NCBI GenBank assembly: GCA_951217055.1
Contig: OX578283.1
Coordinates: forward strand, 26,473,427-26,537,426
Source: Gerris lacustris
Lineage: Eukaryota; Arthropoda; Insecta; Hemiptera; Gerridae
Length of the DNA: 64,000 bases
Reading direction: 5' to 3'
The notes below the pieces were generated by a model. That model did not search any database and was not told the DNA's origin. It worked only from the letters and a program-made list of their open reading frames with translations. Made by a program: the position numbers and the translations under genes. This document shows, piece by piece, positions 47,741-60,345 of this stretch; position 1 is the first letter of the stretch, and each line of letters opens with the position of its first letter.

Positions 47741-48821
47741 ATGTGTTATTCAAAAGAAAAATAAAAGTTTTATTCTTTAAATTTTTATTTCTATAGACGA
47801 GAGGTCAAGTTTTCAAGAACTACTTGTGGATAGCTGAAGATAGAAGGATAATCCAGCGAGCGAAAATTGATTGACATATATATTTCAAGCCTGGTAAACT
47901 GATGTATTAAACATAGAATGTTGTGAGCATATTGCTATTAACGACTAGAGTAAAATTGCTTCATACACGGTTTTCCGCTGCTACGTACTTGATCGACGTG
48001 ACTATGTCAGAGGAAATGCTAAAGGATGAGATATTGAAGTTCATCTACCAACCTAGTCAGATGAGTAATGGATTTCCAAACTCAAGGTGTTTGCTTGTCC
48101 ATTATAGCTGCTTTAAAGCCTATAAGTGTGACAGTTCGCTTTTTCTATACATCTATTCTGAATAGATTATTATCAATGAGACGAAATTCTCACGTTCTTG
48201 TTTTGTTGTTTCCGAAGGTAACTGACCTGAGAAAGATATGTGCCACACTAATCGGCAAACTATTTTATTCTAAAATATATTATTTCATCTCAATTCAATC
48301 TATTTAAATTACTGAGTTTTATTTATTTACTTGATTAAATAACTAAATTTTTATTATGTCTTGTTGTAGAGAGTATCAACTAGAGACTAGAGTATTCATA
48401 CTGCTCACCGGACTTAAACATTTATATATCTTGTCGAATCATTATTAACAACTCATTTAACTAATATTATAGCACTCTTACCTCCATTACTTTCTTTATC
48501 CATTCCACTTATTTTTTCATAAAACGTAGCTTACTTTGAACTTCACAACTTACTAATTCTTATGAAATCCTTCTCTTCTATCTTGACATGTTTTAGATAT
48601 GAGAGCGTCAACTGACTCCATAAAATAAATATTAGAAACTGTCTCTCCTCGTAAATTGAAGTTCCTTTCTTTAACAAAGAAGCTTTCAGCCATCATAAGG
48701 CCATCAACCAATAGTGGAAGAAAGAGAGTTACATAAATAAATGAATTAGTGAAAGGTGAGGCTCCAACATGTCGGAGATAAACGTGAGACACCATTAGTG
48801 CATTCATAAGACTCAATAATT
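47741..48821. other. Unassigned DNA with a short R2 end
   Basis: TGAGAAAGATATGTGCCACA (48230) with CTAATCGGCA resembles the R2 start in reverse. The short frames here have no recognised motif. Confidence 0.4.
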
Positions 48822-49288
48822 GGTCCGAGACAACTCATACAAACTTTCTCATATACGAGTTCGTATTTACATAGCCCAGAATTTTCCATGTATTTTTCGA
48901 GTTTTCGTAGGAACATGTAATTGTTGACCCGCCGAAGAGAAGTTAAAATGTCCAATTTTTAACTTCTCCTCGGCGAGTAACGAGATATACATTTTTTTTT
49001 TGCACGTTTTTTCAGAGTTTTGGGTAGGGGTAGCAACCCCTAATTTTGAGTTATACATTTCTTGATTTCACCTCAGGGTGATTTTTCTGATCATATATGC
49101 CAATTTATGTCAAAACCGGCCCATTAGTTTAGGCTCTACGCGTCTCCACAGACGTCAGACAGATCATTTTTAAAAACCACTTTTTTGATCTCAGGGGACC
49201 TCAAAACATGTAAATCCAAAACCCATCAAAATCTCAAAATCGAATTTTCACGCCATCACAATACTTTCTCTTTATACTAGAAAGTAAA
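48822..49288 (-). repeat. R3 repeat, reverse copy
   Basis: GGTCCGAGACAACTCATACA at the left, then CACGTTTTTTCAGAGTTTTG, GCCCATTAGTTTAGGCTCTA, CACGCCATCACAATACTTTC, and a terminal hairpin TACTTTCT/AGAAAGTA at 49262-49287. It matches 11794-12403 in reverse. Three overlapping reverse frames here are repeat-derived. Confidence 0.8.
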
Positions 49289-49398
49289 AATCTTTTAGTC
49301 AAATATATGATTAATTTAATAATTTCAGATAAAAACAATAAACTCTACAAGCTTTGACGTAGGCGAAAGTATTTTCTTTTTCCTACATTCTGATATCT

Positions 49399-49403
<5 letters not shown>

Positions 49404-49482
<79 letters not shown>
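49404..49482. repeat. (TA)n microsatellite
   Basis: About 39 TA units. Confidence 0.95.
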
Positions 49483-49490
<8 letters not shown>

Positions 49491-50144
49491 AGTATGTACT
49501 TTATTAAGACAGAAATTAAATTAAGTCTTTATTAAAAATTCAAAATACATTATTTTGAATTTAAAAAATGTTAAGGAGTAAGGATAATTAATTTTTTTCT
49601 GCCTTTACGTAGGAAGATTTTAGACTTCTTTAGAAGTAAGATTTTTTAATAAACCGGCGAAATTCAATGAGAGAGTATTCATTAAGAGGACTAATAATAT
49701 TTTAACAAGGTTTTTACATTAAAATTCATTAATCTCTTTATAAAACCTAAAACTGATAATGAGTTTACAGACGATAAGAAAACCACCGAAGTCAACTTAA
49801 ACCGTTTTCTGCTATGCAGATGATGAATGTTAAACTATCAAATTTTCGGTGGGAATAGAAACAGGCAAGACTAATAATATTATAATCGAATAAGCAAAAA
49901 ACTTTTAATCACTGAAACAGATGAGAAAACGGGGGCAGGGAGAAAACCCTAGATAGGCAAAGGCTGGTGTAATTAATGACTAAACGGTTATAAACTATAC
50001 ATAAAGATAGCGATGCCCTTCAACTTCAGAATATACATACCGGTCTCTTTTATACTATACAGAATGCATTTATAAACAAAGACAAGTAACACTAGGCAAA
50101 TTAAAACTTTACAACTCTCATAATCAACAACGACATAATTTTAT
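49483..50144. other. Unassigned AT-rich DNA
   Basis: Nothing supportable. Confidence 0.4.
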
Positions 50145-52836
50145 TATTGACCGAGCGTAGCGAGGTCTCCGTTTTAACTCGACCGTTTGGCATTTCGTCT
50201 GTGTGTCTGTCTCTCTCTTAATTTTTGTAAATCCACTGTCTTTGCGAGGGAGGCCGCAGGCCGACCGAGCTGTGATGTGGGGCGGGGGGACGCAACTTCA
50301 TTGCCCGTCGAATGGGAGAGGGGGGGTAAAAATTTACTTTATTTTAAGGCGCCACAGCAAAAAACAAAAAAAATAATTATACCCCGACTCTTGATTTTCG
50401 GAAAAATTTTGAGTTGGTAATGTCAAAATCGGTTAGGAACCTTAAAAATCGCTTGACCAAACATTGGGTATGGGCAGTTTTAAACCACTCCTTAAGGGTG
50501 AAAATCGGCCTTAAAGGGCGAAATAGGGTGGTTTTTGGATTTTCGTAATGATGAGTGTGTTTGTTGTAGAGACATGCAGTTTTCTGGAAATTTTTATGGT
50601 TATAGAGTATTTTTAAGGAAAAATTCTATCTGCCGGGAAATTTTCCGGGAAATGAGTTAATTTCTAATGGGAAATCGTCTACGGTCAAAAAGGGCATTTT
50701 TTTAACACGATTTTTCTTATAACTTTTGAAATAATTGAAAATTTTAATTTTTTTTCAAGGCTTTTGTAGATCTCGCAGAGGTCCATAGCCTGTAACGAGA
50801 ACATTTTTTTTTACGTGCACCCCCGCTTAGGGGCGACATCGGGAAATTTGTTTTTCGCCGATCAGAAAACCGGAGATATTTGGTTAGGGGTGTCGTATAT
50901 CGTTGGAAAGCCCTTGAGAAGAGTACAAAAGTGATGCAAAAACATTTTAAAGATTTTCACGTTTCAGGCCCTTTAAAGCGAAAAAAAACTTTTTACCACT
51001 TTTTTTCAAACGTTTTTCTACATGGTTCACGTATCTCCTCCTAGGGCATTTATACGACGCTATTGGGCTTTTGAGCCTTAAAAGCCCATGAAATGTTGCT
51101 CCTGGCGTTTTGCTTTTAAACTCGATGGTACTTTTACTTTTTGAGATATGGTACTTTAAATTCAGAGGTATAAGATGGTACTTTGGAGGTACGTACAGAG
51201 AAAAAAAAGTAATCTCCTACTAAGGGGTAAGTGCAATCCCCTTTTTTTAGTACCTCTGAGGGAGGGAAGTCGAGTACCTCCGCGAAATACTCACGAAAAA
51301 CGTGTTTTTCCGAAATTTCGAATTTGACCTTCTGTACCGTTCGCAATTTTAATCGGACAGGTTTCAAAAGGGTACCGGACTTTAGGTCATATTGTCCTCT
51401 TTAAGAATCCGGTTTGTTATTATATTTCTGATTCCTACTTCGGGAGCTACGTCTATGTGAAGGACGTCCTCCTTGGGTAGCCGCAACCAGAAGGGGACGT
51501 TGAACCGATTTGACAGAGGTATCGTTGGAAAGGCCATTTAAAATGTACCAAATGTGTGCAAAAATATTTTTGAAAAAATGTACTAGGTTGGTACTTTAGT
51601 ACCCTTTTGTACTTTTAGAGTGCCGTAAGGGGTAGGTTACCCCACTCTGGGGCTAATAGCGTCAAGGGATTTATCAGTTCGAAAATTTCCTTCGGTCAAA
51701 AGTTGCGCCAAATAACACTTAAACGCACTGTACCCTTTTCGTACCTGTACCTTTGCGGGTTCGGGTACAGAGGTACTTTTAATACCACGTCAGTTGTAGG
51801 GCGCACTGTAAAAATTAAAAATAAAAAAATAGCTGCTTTTTACTCAAAAGTGTGTAGGTTTTATTGCCTTTGTACCCATTTTATTGAAATTTATTTTTTA
51901 TTTATACTTATTTTTGTACTAAGTGTACCGGTTTGGAAAAATTGGTCGTAAAACGCTACTTTTTAATCTTTGTACTGTACCGTTTTTGAATTTCATAGGA
52001 TCGGGCTAAAACTCATATGGTATTTAGTACTTTATAGTAGTAAAGTGTACATGAAAGGAAAACATTAAATTTATTAACATGCCGGGTACATGAGGGGTAC
52101 AAAGTTGTGTACCTCTGTTTAAGAAACGGTAAAAATAGTAGCTGGCCGGCCGTGTTTGATATCGTTGAAAAGCCCTTAAAACTTACTTAAAAACTTACTA
52201 CAAAAAAACTTACTAAAAAAATACAATGTTTATCAAAAATAGTCACGTTTCAGACTCTTTTGAACGATAAATAGTTTTTCGGGCTCTATAAAAGTGCGAG
52301 GTGAGTCCACTGTTGACCTTTTTGCTCCTAAGATTATTTTGTGACAAGATTGTCCTTTTAGAACCTAATTCAGTGTAATATTGTACAACCCAAGATAGAC
52401 ATTTAATTTAAGTACTTTTAGTACTTTTGGTACAAAAGGTACTTAAAGTCTGGGTACTGTGCAGATTAAATTTTTAATTTAATGTGTTTTGTAAAGGTAT
52501 CTTTAGGTACTTACTACTTTATAGAAGTAAAGTGTGCGCGAAAAAAGAACCTTAAATTTAGTACTGTACCCTGTCCATTAGGGGTACATAGTGTTGTATC
52601 TCTGTTTTAGAAATGGTAAAAATAATAGCTGACCGGCCGTGTTTAGTATCGTTGGAATGCCCTTTAAGAGTACTCTTAAGTTGTATAATTTTTTTTTGTA
52701 CTTTTTCACGTTTCAGGTCTTTTTTGTTGAAATAACATTTTTTTCGGTTAAATTTTTGTAATTTTTTTTAACCTAAGCTCAAAACCCATATTGTTATTTT
52801 AACGAGCGAGGTCTACAGTTCACAGAACTACTAGTA
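50145..52836 (+). repeat. R8 element, long modular copy
   Basis: It starts near TGACCGAGCGTAGCGAGGTC (50149) and ends near ACGAGCGAGGTCTACAGTTC (52802) and CAGAACTACTAGT; both ends carry CGAG...GAGGTCT. The interior is built of related modules: TATCGTTGGAAAG-like blocks recur at about 50899, 51523, 52159 and 52649, each followed by ACGTTTCAG-type or TTTAAGAGTAC-type text, and the last two modules (CCGGCCGTGTTTRRTATCGT) are about 490 bp apart. GTAC is unusually frequent. GC content is above its surroundings. No protein is recognised. A deleted copy lies at 9585-10115. Confidence 0.7.
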
Positions 52837-52878
52837 TAAATATTTATTAAAAATGCTGTAGAAACAGGCGAGCGTAGC

Positions 52879-54194
52879 AAGCCTGTAATAAATATTAAGT
52901 GCAAATGCAGTATAAACAGGCGAGCGTAGCGAGCCTGCAATAATTGTATAATATAAATATTTATTACTAATACTGCATAAACAGGCGAGCGTAGCGACCC
53001 AGATTTAATTTCATTAAGAAAAGATTATGGTAAAATGTTTTTACAACAAGCGAGTGTAGCGAGCCTGCATTTATTTTATTAATGAAAATATTTACTATAA
53101 ATGCTGTAGAAACACCTGTATTAATATTATTAAACAAAGATTGTGGACAAATGCTTTTACAACAGGCGAGCGTCAAGCCTGTAATTATTTTATTAAATAA
53201 GGATTATGTACGGATGAAAGGATAACAGTTTTAGCTACCGAGAATTTGCGACTATATACGAAATTGAGCTCACAGCATATCGGCTTCTTTTGACAACTTT
53301 AAATTTAAGATCGGGGCCAATATTGAAAACGACGAAAGAGGAAGATTTTATTCTTTATGACTTGCCATACATTATTTTAAAGGGCTTGATGAGTAGCAAA
53401 TGAATATGTAACTATTATTACAAATGTTTTTTAACTATTGTAACTTAGATGAGGGTGTGAAAAAGTAAGTTCATACTTATATGATGTGTTACGTAAAATA
53501 ATATTAAAGCTCTTTTCTGGTTGAATAAATCAGGTTTTCACGAATAAATTATCCAGATCGACATATTGAGAACAGTATAGTAGTACGGTTGATATATATG
53601 ACCACAATTCTATGCGACTTCTTTATGCAGCGCATCACTAGTTTATCTTTAGTTTTAAGCTAAAACTGTTGAATAGCAAGGCGTAGAAGTAGGACACCTC
53701 ATTTCATTTTTATCTTGCAATATAAATGTAGAACCTCTACAGAACCCTTCGAGCGAAGGTAAGCTTCTTTCTTTTTTGGGTCGACCCTAGTCATTCCATT
53801 TCTGCATTAGCCATCTTTTTTATTTTCTAAGATCAGATAGTAGTCATTGTATTTTAAGGGAGGTTGGTCCAGGGCCGCATTCACCGGACCATCATTTCTA
53901 ATCATTTTACCCACTATTCGGACAATCTACAATATCGAATATACTATTTACAGCCAATTTTAATTTATTATTTATTTTATGTACTATAACAATTTATGTT
54001 TTATTTTATGTAGTATAACTTTAATAGGGTTGGTTCTTCTCCCCATTAAATAAAAATGACCTGGCACTCATTCAGTAAACGAATATGTGTTAATTTTGTT
54101 TTGTTAATTATTTAGTTCAATTTGTAATCTTAAAACACATCTCTAACTACCAACTAAGTTTGGCATAATAATAAATTAATGTGCTTGGACAAGG
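52879..54194 (+). repeat. 1316-bp tandem duplication, unit 1
   Basis: The unit starts AAGCCTGTAATAAATATTAA. Its first 310 bp contain several CAGGCGAGCGTAGCGAGCCTG-type blocks, spaced about 70-150 bp. The identical 69-codon reverse frames in both units (52967-53176 and 54283-54492) arise from this part and are not recognised. The remainder is AT-rich without a feature. Confidence 0.9.
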
Positions 54195-55510
54195 AAGCCT
54201 GTAATAAATATTAAGTGCAAATGCAGTATAAACAGGCGAGCGTAGCGAGCCTGCAATAATTGTATAATATAAATATTTATTACTAATACTGCATAAACAG
54301 GCGAGCGTAGCGACCCAGATTTAATTTCATTAAGAAAAGATTATGGTAAAATGTTTTTACAACAAGCGAGTGTAGCGAGCCTGCATTTATTTTATTAATG
54401 AAAATATTTACTATAAATGCTGTAGAAACACCTGTATTAATATTATTAAACAAAGATTGTGGACAAATGCTTTTACAACAGGCGAGCGTCAAGCCTGTAA
54501 TTATTTTATTAAATAAGGATTATGTACGGATGAAAGGATAACAGTTTTAGCTACCGAGAATTTGCGACTATATACGAAATTGAGCTCACAGCATATCGGC
54601 TTCTTTTGACAACTTTAAATTTAAGATCGGGGCCAATATTGAAAACGACGAAAGAGGAAGATTTTATTCTTTATGACTTGCCATACATTATTTTAAAGGG
54701 CTTGATGAGTAGCAAATGAATATGTAACTATTATTACAAATGTTTTTTAACTATTGTAACTTAGATGAGGGTGTGAAAAAGTAAGTTCATACTTATATGA
54801 TGTGTTACGTAAAATAATATTAAAGCTCTTTTCTGGTTGAATAAATCAGGTTTTCACGAATAAATTATCCAGATCGACATATTGAGAACAGTATAGTAGT
54901 ACGGTTGATATATATGACCACAATTCTATGCGACTTCTTTATGCAGCGCATCACTAGTTTATCTTTAGTTTTAAGCTAAAACTGTTGAATAGCAAGGCGT
55001 AGAAGTAGGACACCTCATTTCATTTTTATCTTGCAATATAAATGTAGAACCTCTACAGAACCCTTCGAGCGAAGGTAAGCTTCTTTCTTTTTTGGGTCGA
55101 CCCTAGTCATTCCATTTCTGCATTAGCCATCTTTTTTATTTTCTAAGATCAGATAGTAGTCATTGTATTTTAAGGGAGGTTGGTCCAGGGCCGCATTCAC
55201 CGGACCATCATTTCTAATCATTTTACCCACTATTCGGACAATCTACAATATCGAATATACTATTTACAGCCAATTTTAATTTATTATTTATTTTATGTAC
55301 TATAACAATTTATGTTTTATTTTATGTAGTATAACTTTAATAGGGTTGGTTCTTCTCCCCATTAAATAAAAATGACCTGGCACTCATTCAGTAAACGAAT
55401 ATGTGTTAATTTTGTTTTGTTAATTATTTAGTTCAATTTGTAATCTTAAAACACATCTCTAACTACCAACTAAGTTTGGCATAATAATAAATTAATGTGC
55501 TTGGACAAGG
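54195..55510 (+). repeat. 1316-bp tandem duplication, unit 2
   Basis: I found no difference from unit 1 in the lines I compared. The offset is exactly 1316 throughout. The junction is at AAGG|AAGCCTG, with only 3-4 bases of shared sequence. It is either a very recent tandem duplication or an assembly artefact. Confidence 0.9.
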
Positions 55511-56684
55511 GAGCTCAAATTAAATAATGTTTAAAAAAAACAGTAGATTTATATAAAACACTAAGTTTTTTGTGAAGAAGCCAGTGGTGCGAAATATAGC
55601 TAAAAGTAAAACAGAAGTTAGGAGGGGAAAAAATGGTTTTAATATATTTATTATAAAAATGTAAACCCTCAAAAAGACCCAAAAACAATATTGTACACCT
55701 CTATTATAGGACATACGATCGGACAAATAATAAAAAAAAAAAAAAATAGAAAGCCCTCTCAACTGCAGAGATCTTCTGGATAGTTAATTTAATATAATAA
55801 ACAAAAATATAATTATCTAGAGCATTAGAATTAAAATTAAAATTAAAAATTAAAGAATTAAGTTTAATAATTAAAAAAGAATAAAAAAAATAAATAAATA
55901 AAGAATTAAAAAAAAAAAAAAATAGCCCAACACAATTCAGACAAACTGTCTCCATTGGTATAATTTCCTATCAAATCTACACCCCTTGAGAAAGTTGATC
56001 CCATTTGAAAAAGTGGATAACGGTTTCTTCCTAAACCTTAGATTAAAAAAAATTAAATATCCATAAAATTCCTTTCTTCTAATTAAGGCATAATCTTAAT
56101 GCTTTTTAATTTTCATTACCTAAAGAAAAAGGATTGTTTTCACCTAAATAATCCGAAACTGAGATCTCAACGGAATTATCCGTTTTGGGTTTCTTCAAAA
56201 CAATTTGAGTGGCTTTTAGCCTGTCTGCCTTTCTGTGTCGCACATAACTCCCACTGTTTTTAAGCTAAATAGTTGAAACTTGGTACAAAAATCAGTCCTT
56301 ACATGTAGTTAGGCTGCCCAGAAATCATAAATTTGTGACATTATTAACCCATTTTACCGAGTCAAAAAAAATCGTTAATAAATCCATTGCTACTGATTTA
56401 GTTTATACTCAATTTCGTTTTGATACACGCCACCATTTTGAAAATATCGACTTTTGAACTTTGAAAATGTTACACAAACTAATTTTGAAACTATTTCGAC
56501 GATTGATATGAAATTCGCACCAATTATACCTTTCTATAAGATAAGTAAGTTCTCCATATTACTATTTAACATATCTGTCGCAGTTTTGGAATTATTTGGT
56601 GAGGAAAGGTTCCGAGAACCACGTACGATTTTTTACTTATCTGCTTCGGAAAAATTGCCTGGCTATTTGATCAGATCTGGAGTT
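55511..56684. other. Unassigned AT-rich DNA
   Basis: Poly-A and AATTAAA low complexity at 55730-55925. The 108-codon frame at 56454-56780 runs into the hairpin and has no recognised motif. Confidence 0.4.
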
Positions 56685-56799
56685 GTTGCAAAGTTTTGGA
56701 AATTTTGCATGCACTTACTAGTAGGTCGAGACAAAATTTTGAGCATATTTTGTCTTGACCTACTAGTTAGTGCATGCTAAATTTCCAAAACTTTGCAAC
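56685..56799. repeat. Long hairpin, 53-bp arms and 9-nt loop
   Basis: GTTGCAAAGTTTTGGAAATT (56685) to ...ACAAAAT (56737) is mirrored by 56747-56799 with about three mismatches. It includes an ACTAGTAGGTC segment and TGCATGC. No second copy is in the window. Confidence 0.9.
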
Positions 56800-57366
56800 A
56801 TCTGTACAAGAACTGACAAATACAAGTTGTTGGTAGCGGAGAATTCATTCGAATAATACCTTTCGTTTAAGTTTAAAACGCTTGGATTTCTAAAGGCTGT
56901 CAAATTCACCACAGTTTGGAAAGGGAGGTACTATTATAGATTTTAATCGACAATTCAATTCCTTCGAGCTCCGGCATTCAAGTCAATTCTTCATGGACAG
57001 AAGCCACCACTTTAAAGGCAAATCAAACTTTACCAACTCTTATTAGAATAGATTCTTAAGTGAACAAAGACGGAAGTAAATAACATACATAAGTAAAAAG
57101 CTAAGTTATTCTAAGCGTTCTAACAGTAGTTATTCTCATTTAAGTGAACAGTAGGTACAATGCCCAAGGCGGTATTTCTATTTTCTCAAGGTTGGGGTCG
57201 AATACTAAACCGATCGAATACTCGGTTCAATTACTTCTAAATTCTAAGCATACGCCGAAATCATAATAAAAAAAATAGAAACTAGGATAGTTAAGTTTAA
57301 AATGCATTGCTAGGTCTTCTCTACTAATGGAATGTTAATGTTAACAAATTCATTTAAAAGCAAAAG
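56800..57366. other. Unassigned DNA
   Basis: Nothing supportable. Confidence 0.4.
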
Positions 57367-57990
57367 AGTCCAGTCATGCACTATGACTTAATGAGCGAAT
57401 TTTCAAAGAAATGTGCGTATTATTGGCTTATGATAATATAGGCAAATTTTGGTTTAGAATTTGCATGGGGAAAAAAAAATGGCACACAGGGGTACGGGGT
57501 ACAAAAGTCAAAATAGTATTTACCCTTCAAGATGCATGTCGTTGGAAAGCTCTTTAAGAGTAGAGTAATTGTTGTTATATACACTTTTATCATATTTTCA
57601 TATAAAAGGGGGGTAAAATGGAAAAAACACGTTTTTATGCTATTTTTGACCTTAAATTGTAAAAATTTGACCCCTAAATAAACTCCAAAAATTCTGGCCA
57701 ACGAACTCATATCCTTTCTTTTGATATTATTGGCATTTTAAAATTTGTTTGAAATTTTTAAGTACATCCTAAGGGGAGATATCGTCTGGAGTGAGACATA
57801 TATACATACATATATACATATACATAATATATACATATATACATACATACATAAAAAAAAGTGTTAAATTTTAGGAATCGATTCAGAATGGTCTTAAACG
57901 GATTTCCATGGAAAAAATTTTCAAAAATTCGCATTACAAAAATTTTGAAGCCATTGCAATAGAGTAATTTTCTTTGAAAATTCGCTAAAA
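57367..57990 (-). repeat. R1 repeat, long copy
   Basis: It matches 17066-17640 throughout. The (CATA)n run near 57800-57855 is longer here. The 96-codon reverse frame (57420-57710) is repeat-derived. Confidence 0.85.
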
Positions 57991-58233
57991 TGGTATCCTT
58001 TAATTGTTATTCAGTAAACGAAATTTCCGATCTTCAACTATTTAAAGTATTTCGAAATTATAGTTAATGTATAATAGTTTGCACGGTTCTAAGACATAAG
58101 AGTAACAAAGCACCATACGCTAAATGCGTGGGCATCTTAAACAAGTTATTAAGGAAAATCCTAGGGCTCTGATAGCCAGCTAAAACATAAAATAAAATAT
58201 TTGTTGGATAGAATAGGACAACGCCCAATCGAC
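57991..58233. other. Unassigned DNA
   Basis: Nothing supportable. Confidence 0.4.
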
Positions 58234-58880
58234 AAAAATAAACAGGTCAAGTGTGTGCTAGTCAGCACACAGAGAGGGTCCGTAGGCAACCCTGTATATA
58301 GTGTGTTTAGTTTAAGTAGTAAGTACCCTATTGATGGTGTTTTTTGAAATGCTAAAATGCTTACTTTGAACTATGCTATGGGTCTGATATGCTCAAAACA
58401 CAAACAAACTTCTGATAAAGTATTTTTTTGCCACTGAACCGGACTACAACCATATAAATACATCGAAAAGACCATAGTTATAGAAAAACGTATTTTGTCA
58501 ATAAAAAATAAAATAATATTTTTTCACGTTTCACACCAACTTCAAACTTGCCTACGCTCGCCCTATCAAAGTTATAAAATAAGAATTATATATTTTTGTA
58601 ATCAGCTCGACGTACCCTTTCATATGATACCCCTCACGGTGTCGAAAAAAAAATTAACCCTTAAGTTTTTTTACCCTAATTCTTTTTTTAAAATATTTTT
58701 TTTAAGTCGCTATATTTTTAATATATGTGGGTAGGACACATATATGTGGGTACAAGACACATATATGCCAAATTTCAAAGTGATCGGACGAAAGGTGTAG
58801 CCGTGAGAGCAGGCGACAGGACGGACGGACAGACACACGCAGGAAAATATAAGGGTCCTTGGTTTTGCCTACGGACCCTA
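58234..58880 (+). mobile_element. R4 element with AGGGTCCGTAGGCAA inverted ends
   Basis: AGGGTCCGTAGGCAA at 58275-58289 and TTGCCTACGGACCCT at 58865-58879 are a perfect inverted pair. The palindrome-like GTGTGCTAGTCAGCACAC lies just outside the left one and is also conserved in the other R4 copies, so the family unit starts near 58234. A GACGGACGGACAGACACACG run precedes the right end. The element is about 600-650 bp without a transposase. Confidence 0.8.
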
Positions 58881-59388
58881 AAAATGGTAGTGGATATGAC
58901 TTAAATTAAAATTAAGAAGGGGAGAGTTAGAGAAATAATCACTTAAGATACTCAACAAGGGAGATAGAGCTGGAAGGCCTTGAAACACGAAGAACAGAGT
59001 AGAAAGGGCAAAAAAAGATGGGGATGGGATGAGATGAAGTCAGGTCATTTACAGCTCGCACAAAGTGTAGCAGTACAAATAATCTTATTGAGCAATTAAT
59101 TTTTCATCAACAAAAATAATTAACTACCAGATGTGTTTTATATCACATATCACATTTCTTCAAACTTCTTTTTTTTAACTTATTCCTAATTTTTATCTTA
59201 AACTGAGTTTTTCAAATCATACTACAGAATTTAGAAACAAAATAGAACTTTTTTAAGTTCTAGTTTTAAAGTGTTCAAATCGTTTTAGAAATAGTCTTAC
59301 AAAGGGAAAAAATGTTTCCCTCTTCAAATTAATATAAAATCGAAAAAATTTACACAATAAAAAAAGAACATACTTTTTACAACATACA

Positions 59389-59419
<31 letters not shown>

Positions 59420-60259
59420 CTAAAATCTAAAGCACAGCTTTAGAAGTGCATGCACGCCCACATCTACAAATATAAAACCATATGTCTTCAAAGAGAAAAA
59501 AGAAGACCATTTTAGAGAAATAAAACGTATTTTTGTTAATGAAATATACCTAAAACAAGGGACTCAACATAAAGCTGATCCTCACTTTATGAAATAATTT
59601 TTAACAATAGGTTTTTAATTAAAAATAAATACATAACGATGTTCCGGTTTGAATACGTAATTTAAATAATTAAATAATATTAATGTAATTTTACAATGTC
59701 CAGGATCATTATAATTACTAGAGGTTCACACGTGCTATAATTTTAATTTATAGTATATTGGTTAAGCAAGTTACCAAATAAATCAGTAACAATCAAATAA
59801 AATATAAAACAATAATGTAAATTAAGCAAATTGTAATAAATTCTCACAATGATCTAATTAAAAGTTTTAAAATGCAATTACCAATAAATTAAATTTTAAA
59901 TTCTGGAGGTGGTGGAGACCCAAAATTAATATGGGAAAATACCAGATTCCAAGCCAATAACTAACCACTAACTAAGCCCAATTAAAAGTTTTCTCAAACG
60001 AACAATTCAAACTGAATTTAACCAAATTTATCATAATAAATTAAATGGGAATAAAATAAACCTGCCAGTTGTCTAGAGTTATCAAAAAAAAAAAAATAAT
60101 AATAAAAAAAAAAAAAATATTGTAGCTTACCAATAAAAAAATTGATGTAGTCATTTTAACATGTAGGAAGAACTCTTCAAAATAATTAACATAAAGTTGA
60201 TTTGTATATTATTTTGTAAGTAAATATATTCCTTTTTTTATTATTTTAAGTGAAAAGGA
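58881..60259. other. Unassigned AT-rich DNA with poly-T
   Basis: A T run of about 27 lies at 59390-59416, and A-rich low complexity at 60087-60118. No gene. Confidence 0.4.
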
Positions 60260-60261
60260 AG

Positions 60262-60345
60262 AAAAGGTTGGTCTGTCGGTAATTGAACTACGGATCCCTG
60301 CATCTCTAGAAGCAGCGCCCTACCTTCGGCCCTAAGTACGACGCG
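60262..60345 (-). repeat. tRNA-like fragment, probable pseudogene or SINE head
   Basis: Read on the minus strand: GAAGGTAGGGCGC (D-arm-like), CTGC...GCAG around TTCTAGAGAT (anticodon-arm-like, one base too long), and GTAGTTCAATTAC (T-arm-like with a GTTCAAT loop). The order and spacing fit a tRNA, but the stems are imperfect and box B is degraded. It is weaker than the cloverleaf at 7598-7670. Confidence 0.3.

Noticed and set aside
52967..53176. 69-codon reverse frame identical in both tandem units
   Set aside because: Identity is due to the recent duplication, and the frame runs through the short GC-rich motif repeats.
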